A DNA stretch of 64,000 nt from Anagrus nilaparvatae. Taxonomy: Eukaryota; Arthropoda; Insecta; Hymenoptera; Mymaridae. How positions within the stretch are numbered: the stretch's first letter is position 1; every line of letters starts with the position of its first letter. Below, in pieces: positions 10,181 to 22,076 of this stretch. The stretch covers positions 11,364,001 to 11,428,000 of the forward strand of contig JAKSXM010000040.1 of NCBI GenBank assembly GCA_022575985.1. Reading direction: 5' to 3'. Made by a program: the position numbers and the translations under genes. A model generated the notes under the pieces. It ran no database searches, was not told the origin of the DNA, and saw nothing but the letters and a program-made list of their open reading frames with translations.

Positions 10181-12848
10181 GACTGGGGTAAAGCACTAAC
10201 AAATAAAATATTCATTTGAATTGAAATTTTTTATATTTTATGTATCTGTATCATATATCTGAGAAATGAAGTGACACCAAATTTGGTCAAAAAATATTAT
10301 TTGTGAGCTTCGTTGGTTTTGAATATTGAAAAAAAAGTTTGAAATATACTTTCAATTACTGTTCTGAATTCAGGGAATGATTTTTGAGCTATTTATTAAA
10401 ATTATTGATTACCAGAATTAAACCGACGTTTTGCTAGATTCACTCCCGTTGCTCAAAATTATTTTTTTATATTGAATTATTAATTATATTATTTTTTAAT
10501 ATTTTGAATACTGAAAAAAAAGTTTAAAATGAAAAAAAGCACTATTAGTTAAATGAAGCTCATTATTTATTTTTTATTGCTGATACGGTATTTTTTTAAA
10601 ACTGGGACTTCTATAGAAAATAATTAGGCACTATCTCGTAAAAGAAAAAAAATGGGTGTTTTTTTTTATTTCTTAATTCAAAAAATTCTTAGAATAAAAT
10701 TTTAAAAAAATTTGTTGTTTTTTGTATTTTTTGCTGGCAATAATTATGAGGCAAAAATTTTCAAAAAATTATTAATTATTATATTTGAGACTAGCAAAAG
10801 TTGGAAGGGGGGCTCCGCCCCCCCTGTATTGCATTTACTTCTGTTTCTGTTGCTTAATAAAATCATGTTTCACTGCACATTTATAATTATGCAAACACAT
10901 TAAGAGTTTTCAGAGGAGTCTAGTTCTGTCCCCAGTAAAGTTATAATTATTAATTACGGAAAAATATTTGAAAAGGTATTGGAGAGACTATTTCTAATCC
11001 CGAAGGTAATTTATTTCTTATGGAATCGACGTGTTTCTCCCGCACGAACAGAATCTATAGCATTTTAGTCTTAATATCTCATGTACTATTTTGGTATTCT
11101 ATAGACTTAGAGACTTCAAGACCTATTATGAATCATGTTTTCGGCTAGTGATTTCATAATTTAAACTTCGTGTTATTAACTGGATATGCAATTTTTTCGG
11201 TATTTTTTGATCTAGAGAATTTAAGGCCTTATAATAAAAATTTATCAAATAATTTTCAGAGGGGCCTCTTTATAGTCCTAATAGTTTTAGCGTGAACAAT
11301 ATAAATTGCAAATAATACAGTCATTTTTAAATAAAAAATCTTACATTTGACTCCTGGATATGCAAAATCTAGTTTTTCAGAGGGCCCTAATTTTTCGTTA
11401 ATGATAATCTCGATTAATTAATTTGTAAAAAAATTAATTTATGATACAACAATCATGTTTTTGTTTTCTGAATAGTAAAGAATCTATAAAATTTCTTAAA
11501 TTTTTCTCTATTTTTTTTATTTTTCTGCAAAATAACCAAAATTTTTTTTGAAAAATCAAAAAAATTTTCAGACTCCAAAAAAATTTTACACATATTTAAA
11601 GAAGCGTCCGTTTTTTATGCAAATTTATCCGAATACGTATAAATTAGTGCCATAGATACAACATTTTATAGATATAACACAATACATAAGAACCTATAAG
11701 TGAAAAATTACTACTGCTAGAAATTTTGTTCCGACTCGCTATCCTTTACTAACTTAAAAGAATATCTTCCCTACTCCTACTATTAGAAAAAGATAAAAGG
11801 TCGGAACACATATATTCTCTCTTTTTAATATTAGCCACATTTTTTTTTGAATGTGATATCCATATAAGTAGTGTATCCATGATTAGTGCCGAATCGAGTA
11901 ATACCAATTTCGACAGTAAAATTTTATCATATTTAGAAGTTATTTCACTTTTTAATCAAATTTTCAAAAAATTTTATTTTTTCCAAAAATAGTAAAAATT
12001 GAATATCTCCAAAAGTTCGGTAACTGAGTTCCAAAGCTATGGCCTATGTCATCCGCTGACTTTTTTTTCTATGTTTTGACACTTCATTTTGACATTGATT
12101 CGACCCTGATGATGAAACACATACAGACACAGACCCACAAATAGATGATTATAAATACCACAAAAAATAAAAAAATTTAAAAAAACTTTCCGATTAGCTT
12201 AAAAAATATTTTATAAAATTTTAAAGATACCTCCGTTTTGAATAAAAATTTAGGAGAATACGCAAGAATTGGTGCCAAATCGAATACTACAAAGTTTTAC
12301 AGTAAAATTTTTCGATTGTCTCAAGATATTTTAATTTTTGTTAAAAGTGGTTAAAAATTTTATCAAGTTCAAATACACTAAAAATTGAATATCTCCAAAA
12401 GTACGATAGCTGAATCGCAAAACTATGGCCTATGTCACTCGCGGACATTTTTTCTTTAATTTGACACCGGTTTTATATAATTTCGATCACTGGTTTGACC
12501 CTGATGATAATACACACGCACACACGCACACACAGACACACAAATAAATTTTCAAATATATATAGATAGTAGTAAGATAAGATAAGATAAGATAAGATAA
12601 GATAAGATAAGATAAGATAAGATAAGATAAGATAAGATAAGATATCGAGAAATACGGTATTTCTAGATATATTAGAACTTTTATAGAAAAAAATGAGGTA
12701 CATTAAATGAGTTCATTTTTTTTATACAAAAAATTTTTTCGTAAAATTATTAAAAATTAAGTACCAGATCTGAGAATTCGAGTAAAAACTAGCAATATAT
12801 GGGTCCATAAACCGAATTCGTATTTTATGCATACAAAAATACACTTAC
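10181..12848. other. AT-rich repeat DNA without a gene
   Basis: No frame here looks coding. At 10807-10823 a GC-rich perfect hairpin (GGGGGGC, loop TCC, GCCCCCC) stands out. From about 11995 to 12500 two diverged copies of a roughly 374-bp unit share ATTGAATATCTCCAAAAGT and CTATGGCCTATGTCA blocks and end in CA-rich tracts. Confidence 0.6.
12570..12643 (+). repeat. (GATAA)n microsatellite
   Basis: About 15 near-perfect tandem copies of GATAA are present. Open frames across it (repeating Leu-Ser-Tyr on the minus strand) are products of the repeat. Confidence 0.95.
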
Positions 12849-13579
12849 TTGGAGATGATTCTGGGAGATTCTCTTCTAAATTTTCCTCGTCACTTTCACA
12901 ATTTTTTCTATGTCTATCCTTTCAAGACTTGGGATCTTGAATTCTTCTATATTCTTAATCCACATCAGAGGTATAGGTCGCAATTTTTCCTTTATCTAAT
13001 GCTTCTTTATAGTTGTCTGATGATTTTTGAAAAAAAATTAATTTATCGCGATTTAGAAATCAATTTTTAAGTGTCATATTTTTTTGTTAATTTAATTCTC
13101 TTTATAAAGAATCCATTTTATATAAATTTAATTTTCTTTAATTTAAATACCATTAAAATATTCTGAAAAAAAATACATGAAAAAAAAGACCAATTTGGCT
13201 AGAAGAAAAATAAATACTTTATACTATACTCTGAATTCAAATTTGAATAACACAATATTTTTTTTTTATTTGACCATTATTTTGTATTAATGTAGATTCA
13301 TACAATTATTTTATTTCTTTAATTAATTATTTAAAAAAAAAATATGAGACTCAAAAAAATAATTTTATTACCAGCAGAAGAATAAATTTTAAATTCAAAA
13401 GAATCCCAATCTATATCTGGCGACATACAATTTTTCTGATATTTTAATAATTGTGCTTCCGTCAGATTTTGTGGCCAATAAGCTACTTCAGTTTCATCTC
13501 AAACCCAGTTTTTTGGTACGAATGCTGTTGATTTGTCAAAAAAAGATCCAATGTACCAAGACTTTATATCAGACTGCAT
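12849..13579 (-). pseudogene. Two-exon relic of a DUF4806-type multicopy host gene
   Basis: Exon 1 (13579-13372) opens with ATG and encodes a W-Y-(x)n-A-F-V-P-x-N-W-V segment, an in-frame TGA, then E-V-A-Y-W-P and a C-terminal part ending at a GTAATA donor. Exon 2 (13016-12849) begins after a TCATCAG acceptor and ends at a GTAAGT donor. It encodes a Y-K-E-A...T-Y-T-S-D-V-D segment followed by a basic and acidic stretch. Phases agree (208 nt in exon 1, one base carried over), which supports a real ancestral gene. Three in-frame stops and no further exons mark it as dead. The VP-x-x-W / YWP and T-S-D-x-D pattern resembles N-terminal exons of insect DUF4806-type proteins; that family name is from memory. 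Confidence 0.5.
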
Positions 13580-14649
13580 ATTAGAAAACTTATATATATT
13601 TAAAAAATTTTTAATATATAACACAATGTGCAGCACGAAATCTCAAAGCACTAAATTCACAATCACCAGATTTAATACGATAAATTCACTGTTATGAACA
13701 CAGTATTCATTTTAACTTTGTATTAATTGACTATGCATTAACTATGAATTTAAATAAAAAATAAAAAACTAAAATTAGAAAATAAACTATTAAAAAATAT
13801 TTTTTATCTTCGACAGTGCACCGCGATGGTTAGGAACAAACTGAAATATTAATGTATTAGAATAATTTATTCAAAAACTAGTTTACTGAAATCACGCTTT
13901 CAACATTCGAATTTTTCTAAGTTAAAAAATAAATTTTACCTGAATGGCTCATTTTTATTGGTTCTTGAGATTTTTCATCCCTACTCGTTTTGGTATTCTT
14001 TTGTATACAAAAATTAAAAAAAAAAAAAAAAAGGCACATTACAACTCATTGCCATAAAATTAAAAAAAAACTTCAATTGTTTAATAATACCCACTTATGG
14101 AACTTTTAATTAATTTCCATAAAGATGGCAAATAAAAAAATTTAACATCTGTTTCATTTACTTGGCTTAAAATCATACAAATTGCTACTGGAATAACGAA
14201 CAGCGGTAGTCCCTTTTTTGTTTAAAAAAAAAAAAAATTGGCTCCACTAATGGTATTAAATCGGTGAGAAGCAAATAAAAATTTTCATGGCAGATAATTA
14301 TTGACAATTTTTAAGTTTATTGGATTTATGATGTTTTTCTTTCTATTTTCTTGTTCCTTTTATTATCTTTGCAAAGATAGAATTTTTAAGTATTGGCCAA
14401 AAAGAACACAAAAAATCCGCCCCTTATTTTTTAACCTTGTTATTTGTTCGCTGAAACGAAATAAAAAAAAATTTCTTTGAACTCTGGGTACCCCTCAATT
14501 CCCTACCAAATTAATATTAAACTCAAGTCAGAATGCGATGTAAGGGTTTAAGAATTCGACAACAAGAATTAGTAAAACTCTTCTGTAGGTTTTGTATATC
14601 GCTGAATCCGAAATGGGGGTCCTACTGGGTTAGAAAATAGGAAAATTCA
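13580..14649. other. AT-rich stretch, no gene seen
   Basis: Only AT-rich DNA with poly(A) and poly(T) runs is seen. There are no coding frames, clear tandem repeats or recognisable element ends. Confidence 0.6.
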
Positions 14650-14657
14650 GCACAAAA

Positions 14658-17600
14658 CAGGGATAACATATCTCCATTACATTCGTAATATTACTCCAAT
14701 TAACTACATTTTTGATTAATAGTAATTATTCATTGTCCAATTACTCCATTACTTTTTGTTATGGTTAATGGCCAAAAAATGATTAACCATTATAAAAAGT
14801 AATGGTTAATTGCCAAAACACCATTAACCATTACAAAAAGTAATGAGTCGTTGCATTACCTATAATTTGCCTATTTTATGGAAAATACTATAGTTTTCCA
14901 ATTTATTTTAAGCAAAGTCAAAATTTATCTTAGTTTACTTATATAGGTATAGTTTATGTTTTATATTTAATTTTTTGGATAGATAATTAAGTTTTATTAT
15001 TCATTCTATTTTTGATTTTAAAACTATGAAATTCCTATAGTAAGTAGTTTTTTTTTTGTTTATAGCATTTTATTTTTTCCTATGAAAGTACCAATTTTTG
15101 GTCAGATTTTTAATTGGTCACGTGACTTAGTGGGAAATTCTAAATTGTTAAAAAATTAACTTTTGAAAGCTGCTATTTTTTTATGTAGAGCTCTCAAAAA
15201 GTAATGTCCCATCGAAAATTTTAAGAAAATATTTAAGCCTATGGTTAGACGATTTTTCACTAATAGGAATTCGAGAAATCGACTTTTGAAGAAAAAGAGC
15301 CTATCTTAGCGATTTCTTGCGCATTCGCTATTCAAAGAAATTTGTTAACCCCGTAATCGGATAGCCAGGGAAATTTCCTATCCAAAGGAAAAAATTTTTC
15401 ACGTTAATGATAGTTTTCAACAGAAAAAATATAAAATACGCTGCCAACTAATTGGCACTATGGTTCCTCATTAGCAATAACAAAATGTTCTTAATGGTCC
15501 ATATTACCTAACAAAGTATAATGTCATAAGAAAAACTAAGAATGATCTTTGAATGATCTTATCCTTGACACTGTTAGTTTAACATCTCATGGAAAAATTA
15601 TGTTTTTTACATAAAAAAAAGAAGATTTTTCTATACTAGTAAATCTTCTTTTATGACAATTATGTCTGATAGACAGTTTTTGGTGTAGCTGGTGTAGTTA
15701 TATCTTGAAGACATAATTACGCCAGCTATAGAATTAAAGAAAAAATTTTTGATATGTTTAAATTGAGGAATAAAAATGATACATAGTAAAAACGTTAATT
15801 CTAGATATTAGTAATTTCATAGAAGTAAATTAAGTGCTACGTCCAAAAAAAAAAAATTTATAGTGTTTTTGTAATTTTTTCATGTAAAAAATTTTGAAAA
15901 AAAAAAATATTTCGAAAAATTACATTTCATGTAGAGAAATCCTTTACAAACAATAATTCTAGATATTCATACTTTCATAGAAAGAAATTAAGTACTAAGT
16001 CCTATAAAGAAAAAAAAATCGTTTGAAAAACTAGGTATCGGATTGGAGATAACGAGTAAAAACGATAATTCTAGATATTAGTACTTTCATGGGAAAAAAT
16101 GAGGTACTAGGTCCAAAAAAAAAATTATAGTATTTTTTTAATTATTTTATGTAAAAAATTTTGAAAAAAAAATTTTTGAAAAATTACGTATCAGGTGGAG
16201 AAATCCTGTACAAACGATAAAATTGTAGATATTCGTACTTTCAAAGGAAGAAATTAAATACTGCGTCCTAAAATAAAAAAAAAATTGGCGTTTTTTGTAC
16301 TTTTTGGCGACAAAAATTTTAAGGGTACCGTCACCCAGTTTTGAGTAAAAATAACGTTTTTTTTCTGATTAGTTTTATCAAAAAGTTTATTGCATAATAA
16401 AAAGATTTTTTTACTGTGATATGATGATTATATACACTCATAATGAACACAAAAAATTTTTTTTTTTTTTATTTTCTCTTTTTTTACATATAATGAGATG
16501 GCGCTAAAGTTGATGTCTAAAAAAAAAGTTGCAAATTGGCCCACATCATAACTCGGTTTAGAATCGTCCGAAGTAAAAAAAAAATAACACCATAAAGTAC
16601 ATGAGTTTTTGCAAATCTTAACCTAAAATCAATGAAAAATATTAAAAATTAAAAAAGTTATTAAGTAAATAGAAAAAAGTCGAAATTTGACGTTATTTTA
16701 TCCTCAAAACGAAAGCCTACAGACCAAAATAATCTTCCGATCAGGTTCATTTTAGATGAAGATTCGTAGAATTTCATGACAAATTGATTTAAAAAAAAAA
16801 ATTTGAAAACGGACCAATAGTTTTATCGTGTGGGCCATTTTCAAAGAGTTCGTTTTGAGAAAAACGCGTTTAAAGTTACGTATCTGATACAAAAAATTAC
16901 TATTAACAATATTTCTAAAACTAATAATTCCACAGAAATAAATTAAGTACTGCGTCCATAAAGAAAAAAAAATTGGTATTTTTTGTATTTTTTGGTGAAA
17001 AAAATTTTGAGAAAAAAATTTAAAAAAAATTAGTTATCAGATTCGAGATATCGAGTAAAAATCGTACTTTTAAATATAAGTACTTTCGTGGAAATAAATG
17101 AGGTATTACATCCAAATTAAAAAAAAAAAAATAGTTTGAGATATTTTGATCAAAAAATTTTTGAAAAAAAAATTAGGTCTTCATTCCATAATGGGTGTGA
17201 AATTTCACCGGTTACATACATACACTCACACACACACATACAGACTTTTTTTAAAAACCGGGTTTTTAGCTTCCTGAGGTCCCAAAACGTGCTTATATGC
17301 CAAAAAATCAAAAATCAAAATTTGACTCATCACATTGGTTCCTCTATGAGGAACCAAAATTATCCCTCATTTTCCTTACTTTTTTTATAAAAGTATAGAA
17401 AACACAAAAATGACTGTCAATAATCGAGATTTCGCTCTGGGAAGCTAAAAATTGGGCTGGTAACTTATTTTTTGCAGTAGTTTCGAAAAAAAAAACTTTT
17501 GGGCAGTTTTGAAGAAAAATTAAATAAAACAATCATTTTTTTTTTTGGACGTATTATCTAATTTATTTCTATAAAAGTACTAATATCGAGAATTATTGTT

Positions 17601-18060
17601 TTTACTCGATATTTCCAATCTGATACTTAATTTTTTGAAAATTTTTGTCTAAAAAATAAATTTTTTCCTTTAAAAAATCCAAAAATTATATAGAATTTAT
17701 ATAATTTATACGTATAAGTTTAAAACTCTATATTAAATAAATCTCATAATTTCACAAATCAGTTTCAGCTTAAAAAATAACCAAATAGTTCAATCATAAC
17801 AAGCAATTTTATACTACTATGCAGGAAAAATTGTTTTCTTATTGAAATAGTCAAAAATTGTGTAATATTACTTGTAATTACAACCCATTACATTTTTTGT
17901 AATGGTAATGAACTTTTAGCCATTAACCATTACAAAAAGTAGTGGTTACAAAAAGTAATGGTTAGTAATATTATTAATGTATCATTATTATTTTCCATTA
18001 CTCATTACAAATTCGTTAATTGTAATGGGTAATGGAAAATTACAATATTTGATATCCCTG
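14658..18060. mobile_element. hAT-like non-autonomous DNA transposon
   Basis: The element starts CAGGGATA and ends TATCCCTG, a perfect 8-bp terminal inverted repeat. It is flanked by a perfect 8-bp target duplication GCACAAAA (14650-14657 and 18061-18068). CAGGG ends plus an 8-bp duplication are hallmarks of hAT elements. The subterminal zones (14690-14855 and 17875-18045) both carry many ATTAACCATTAC/GTAATGGTTAAT-like motifs in both orientations, possible transposase-binding sites. The 3.4-kb interior has no transposase frame, so movement would depend on an enzyme encoded elsewhere. Confidence 0.7.
15790..16330 (+). repeat. Dimeric tandem repeat inside the hAT-like element
   Basis: The phrase ATTCTAGATATT (or ATTGTAGATATT) followed by ACTTTCATAG-like sequence recurs at about 15798, 15956, 16068 and 16222. 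The spacing alternates near 158, 112 and 154 bases, suggesting two copies of a roughly 270-bp dimer. Diverged relatives occur near 16910, 17065 and, inverted, 17550-17640. Confidence 0.6.
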
Positions 18061-18294
18061 GCACAAAACTTTCCATCTTATGAGTTTTTTTACAATATTT
18101 AAGAATTAATGATCAAATTAATAAATGCCACGTTTTAAGAGTTTTAATGCAATGTAAGTTTTTTTCTTTTCTTTTCTTTTAATCTTGCATTTGAAAAAGT
18201 TTTATCTTATTTTAACTATTATTTAATTTACTGACTCCTGTACGGGGGCGAAAATGGATAAAATTACCCCTGTATTTAACAGAAAATGAAAAAA

Positions 18295-18530
18295 ACTTAT
18301 AACTGGTTTGTGTTTTTACACAACCAACGATCATGGAACATGTTCACTTATAACAGTTTTAACGTATATTCTCTAATTATTATAAGTCCTTAGATCGAAA
18401 TTAAAATAAATCCCGAAATATAAATTGTTCTAAGTCCCTAAACCAGAAATATTCTGTTCATTTAACCCCCCGCCCCTAAAAACGTCGTCATTATTTCAGC
18501 CCCCGCCCTTGAAACGTCAAAACACGGTGA
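18295..18530 (+). mobile_element. Partial second copy of the Helitron-like family
   Basis: Starting after an A tract, the sequence ACTTATAACTGGTTTGTG and then TCATGGAACATGTTCAC closely matches the left end of the element at 3834. It is followed by diverged sequence with TCTAAGTCCCTAAA and C-rich tracts like those at 5110-5165. The long minisatellite is absent and no right-hand AACATGTTCCATG was found, so the copy is truncated or has another core. Confidence 0.6.
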
Positions 18531-19039
18531 TCCCGAGCGGGACGTGAGTTTTAATTTATTAGGTGCATCGCTATTTGTTGATACTTGTAATCTTAGACGC
18601 GATTGGTTAACTAATAAACAAACAGTGCATCCACTCTGGATCGCCCTAAAAAAAATAATTTTTTTAAAAATATTTATTTATTAAATAAAAAAACGGAGGA
18701 TTAATATAGTAGTGGGGACAATTTTTTTGTTATATCCTAAAAAAAACATATGCACGGTATTGGGTGTTATTTCTAAAGTCAAATGACAAAAAAAATCAAA
18801 CGGTTGGAATTATCACACACTAACACTATTATATAGTAGCATAAAAGAATGCAACATACGGAGATGTCCCATTAATACCAACTTATGAATTTAATTTTGT
18901 CATGTATCTTTAAAAATACCATGTCCGGCACCGAGAGACCATGTAATAACAAAGATTTTGCAAAAAAAAGAGGGCAGATTTTTCGGTGTCTTTACTTTGC
19001 TTTCGCTAACAAGAGACCGCTACCTTTAGGAAACCAAAT
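18531..19039. other. Flank left of the Polinton, no recognised gene
   Basis: A 60-codon open frame at 18885-19067 runs into the Polinton end and is not recognised. The rest is AT-rich. The six bases TACAAA at 19040-19045 are the left copy of the Polinton target duplication. Confidence 0.5.
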
Positions 19040-19045
19040 TACAAA

Positions 19046-19214
19046 AGTAGTTAATTATATACTATGAACCTATTTTTTTTTTTTTTTTTGCTGCTGATTC
19101 AGCAGTTTTATAGTGTCACCAAGAGCTTGTATTTTTTATGTACAAAATGATGTGCTATATATATGACTATATATATTGTTTATACATACGATAAAAGGTA
19201 TCAAGTTTCATTTG
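19046..19214 (+). repeat. Polinton left terminal inverted repeat
   Basis: This repeat (169 bp) matches the reverse complement of 36333-36485. Differences are a longer T tract at 19072-19089, a roughly 10-bp indel in the TATATA region and scattered substitutions. Both share AACTGCTGAATCAGCAG-type and AGAGCTTGTATTTTTTATG blocks. Confidence 0.95.
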
Positions 19215-20083
19215 CTTTTTTTTGTAATTCAAAATGTTTATTTGCTTAAAAATCAATCTATCTTATATAATTGTTATTATTAATGTGAATATTAATAATA
19301 TTGTTATTAATATTCATATTTTTAATATTTTAAAATACCTTTAGTTGCAGTAAGTAATTAAAATTTTTATATTAATTTTCCGAAGATATTGGATTTCAAT
19401 TGATTAATCGCAAATTACGGTGAAATTTATATGACATAAATTCATTTAGCCTGTTGGAAGTTGTTGTAATTTATTATGTGATAGTAATTTGAATATTTTT
19501 CTCTTTTTTAATAAATTTCATCGTCGTTGCGTTTGATTTTTGCAATTGTTTTTTTTGTTTTTTTTTTGCTTACTTTTTTGTATGTGAAAGAATTTGTTAT
19601 TTTGATGTTTATAAACTAATTTATAAAAAAAATCTAATAATAGAATTTTAATTATGACAATGAATCAGGAATTTATTGGTGATTTGTGCTAGGTTTCTGA
19701 AAGAAATAAGCTTAATTTTTAATTTTTGGTTATTTATTGATACAAATAATATATTTTTAGATACATAGGTAAATATTATATTAAAGTAAATGTTATATTA
19801 TAGTAAATATTTATATTATTATAAAATGATGCGTAACAATTGATTTATAAAGAAAAAAATTACAAAAATACAATCAAATAAGGTATTAAAAAACTAGCTT
19901 ATTACATATGGTACTGATCAAATAATCAAAATTCAATGCATAAAGTTCTTTTAATAAAAGATGTGAATTTTTTTTATGCTAATTAATATAATGCTAATTA
20001 ATATATAATTTTATCATAATAAAATTTATAGATAATGATTGATAAGTTATATATTATGTGAAACAATATTATTTTTTAAGATA
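19215..20083. other. Polinton left subterminal non-coding region
   Basis: AT-rich sequence lies between the terminal repeat and the last gene, with no coding frame. AATAAA-like signals for minus-strand transcripts are abundant simply because of base composition. Possible terminator or 3' UTR space; nothing specific is visible. Confidence 0.5.
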
Positions 20084-20842
20084 TTATAAATCTAATTCAT
20101 TACTTACACAACTTAAAAGGTAGTCTAAATTTAATGCAAATAACTCTTTTAAGAATAGGTGTGAATCAAATAGACTTGTGGCTTCTTTTTCGGGCATCTC
20201 TTGCTGTAGCTGTTTTCTTAATTCTTCGGTGACTTTTTCATCAAATTGTTCGCCTATTAATTTTACGTCTTTGACATTCACTTGGGAAATTAATTTTTTT
20301 TTGTTTTCGTTCAAGCGTTGAGTAATGTAATTTATAAATTTATCTTTCAACGCATTTAAGTAACTTCTTTTAGCGTATAAATTTTCAAACTTCATATCAA
20401 TCGAACTTGATAAATTTTTTAGTGAGTCAAAGCTAATTTTTTTCAACACCAGACTTACTTTAAACTTTTTATTTTCGGATTTAATTTCTTCTCCTGATAT
20501 TTCGATTGCTTTTTCATAATAGCTACGGGTTAATTTGATTGTGAAATATTTGTCTTGGAAAGTTTGTTCTCTGCTTGATTCTTTTCCATGGAAGTAATTT
20601 TCTATTTTTGTAAAGTAGGTTTGTAGATTTTTCCATCCTTCGTAGTCGAGAGCCAAGTACGCGGAGTTGACGTTGTTTCCGCATAATCGGAAGACGAATT
20701 CAAGCTCAGCTATTGAAACATTCAAATCGAATCCGGTGAAAACTTTTTTACTAAAGGATCTATTTAGGCCATAAAAACTTGACAGCAGTAGGTGATGGAG
20801 CCCGTTGACGTTGTTGAAACTCTGCGCATCTGTATCTGCCAT
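20084..20842 (-). CDS. Unrecognised Polinton protein, 252 aa
   Basis: An intact frame starts at ATG 20842, one base after the stop of the protease gene. The N-terminal half has an ordered mixed composition (residues 1-90, including W at about 66). The middle is rich in charged helical sequence with Lys/Glu runs, and the end is Leu-rich. No motif was recognised. Its position as the distal gene of the capsid and protease cluster, next to the protease, suggests a virion-associated or Polinton-specific accessory role. It may match one of the conserved but unassigned Polinton proteins; I cannot tell which. Confidence 0.75.
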   Translation of the reverse strand: MADTDAQSFNNVNGLHHLLLSSFYGLNRSFSKKVFTGFDLNVSIAELEFVFRLCGNNVNSAYLALDYEGWKNLQTYFTKIENYFHGKESSREQTFQDKYFTIKLTRSYYEKAIEISGEEIKSENKKFKVSLVLKKISFDSLKNLSSSIDMKFENLYAKRSYLNALKDKFINYITQRLNENKKKLISQVNVKDVKLIGEQFDEKVTEELRKQLQQEMPEKEATSLFDSHLFLKELFALNLDYLLSCVSNELDL

Positions 20843-20843
20843 T

Positions 20844-21407
20844 TTATAATAATAAAGTTTTGCAATTGCAATTTTGCAATCTTAGTTGGTCGTTTAATCC
20901 GTTACCAAATACTGCCTCTGACTGACTGATGCTCGTGTCTCTGCGTTTTTTTTTTTTATTATTCGATTTACGTTTGAGTCTTTCGACGTAACTCTTTGCT
21001 ATTTTGTCATTGCGTCTTAAGTCGGTCGTGAATATATTTATGAAATCTTTCATTTTATTGCCTCGTGACATGTAATTTAAGAACATTATGCAAAATTGTC
21101 CACAGACGTTGGACGTATCGCTTTGTAATGGTCTCGTATGCCATGTAAACTGTTTGCAGTTTTTTCTTATGCGTCTGACGTGATTGATAACGTAAGGAGG
21201 CAATCCGTAACTGTCGAAAAACAAACCTTGTCCATTGCGATTTACATATACCGCTACCCAATGCTGGCCAGGTAGTGAATTGCCTTGGGTGTTGAATACA
21301 AAAGCAACAGGCTTAGTCCAGAGTCGAGGTATCTTGTCGGCTGGAAATACCCCAACCGTGTGGGAGGGTATCTTAGATAGAAACCCCAAAATTTCTAAGC
21401 TGTTCAT
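20844..21407 (-). CDS. Adenain-type cysteine protease (PRO)
   Basis: This is the maturation protease of the Polinton virion, belonging to the adenovirus/Ulp1 clan (C5). The ATG at 21407 is chosen as start because the upstream part of the open frame begins with TTG and overlaps the preceding gene; this ATG lies just after that gene's stop. Counted from it, catalytic His49 lies in GQHWVAVY, Asp65 in FFDSYG, the oxyanion Gln95 in PLQ and nucleophile Cys102 in NVCGQFC. All four are present and correctly ordered. The protein has about 187 residues, near the size of adenain. A basic C-terminal tail (RKSNNKKKKRR) could bind DNA, which is a cofactor for the adenovirus enzyme. The likely role is to process capsid and core precursors. 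Confidence 0.92.
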   Translation of the reverse strand: MNSLEILGFLSKIPSHTVGVFPADKIPRLWTKPVAFVFNTQGNSLPGQHWVAVYVNRNGQGLFFDSYGLPPYVINHVRRIRKNCKQFTWHTRPLQSDTSNVCGQFCIMFLNYMSRGNKMKDFINIFTTDLRRNDKIAKSYVERLKRKSNNKKKKRRDTSISQSEAVFGNGLNDQLRLQNCNCKTLLL

Positions 21408-21409
21408 TT

Positions 21410-21931
21410 TTATGCGTCTACTGTGTCTTCCCCTTGAGATAGATTTTTTAAATTTTGATTTAACCAAGCCTTTAGTTGTTGAGCATTGTTAAGTGCACAG
21501 CTGTATTTCACGTGATTGAATTTTATTGCATGTTGTATGCAATACAAATTTTTCTGAGGTAAATTTTGGAAAGATGGACAATCGATTTCCGACTCTAAAT
21601 TTATAACTTCGTTTGCTATGATTTTGTGTAGAAATATTACCTTGTCACGACCACGTACGTAAACTTTTCCTGCTTTTTTTGATATTAGCTGTAAATTTCT
21701 CGTCAAAATTTTACCGGTTATGTCTCCCTCATACCAATCTAATCCGTGATGGTTGTGGGTTAACCAATTGTATTGTCTTTGGGAGTCGTATGATATTTTT
21801 GTAGAATTGTATGGAGGTTTTGTTATCCAGTGTGACTGAGATTCGCTGTTTAGTGCTATTATTGCGACTTCTTTCGGTAAAGTCTTGTCTTCGATACCCT
21901 TAAAAAACTGTATATCCACAACAACATCCAT
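21410..21931 (-). CDS. Unknown Polinton protein, 173 aa
   Basis: An intact frame opens with ATG at 21931 and ends two bases before the protease ATG. It starts with a hydrophobic strand VVVDIQFF. A K-P-P-Y segment, an N-W-L-x-x-N-x-H-G-L-D-W-Y-x-G-D-I block at about residues 54-70 and an H-x-x-K/R-rich helical C-terminus follow. I recall this H-G-L-x-W-x-x-G-D pattern as a recurrent unnamed protein beside the protease in arthropod Polintons. The order of acidic residues faintly suggests an RNase H-like fold, but a nuclease role is speculative. Tight spacing implies co-expression with the capsid and protease genes. Confidence 0.7.
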   Translation of the reverse strand: MDVVVDIQFFKGIEDKTLPKEVAIIALNSESQSHWITKPPYNSTKISYDSQRQYNWLTHNHHGLDWYEGDITGKILTRNLQLISKKAGKVYVRGRDKVIFLHKIIANEVINLESEIDCPSFQNLPQKNLYCIQHAIKFNHVKYSCALNNAQQLKAWLNQNLKNLSQGEDTVDA

Positions 21932-22076
21932 TCTCGGTGTGAAAAATACGGCTAGCCGATCTGAATGTTTGTTTAAAAAGTTGATTAACCACTAAAGTCG
22001 ATAAAGCACTGTCGAGCGGCATCTATTTCGCATATCGAGTTATACTCGGAACAAATGACGCAGTTGACAATTTCTT

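Noticed and set aside
12473..12703. Minus-strand 76-codon frame with Leu-Ser-Tyr repeats
   Set aside because: It is a translation of the (GATAA)n microsatellite.
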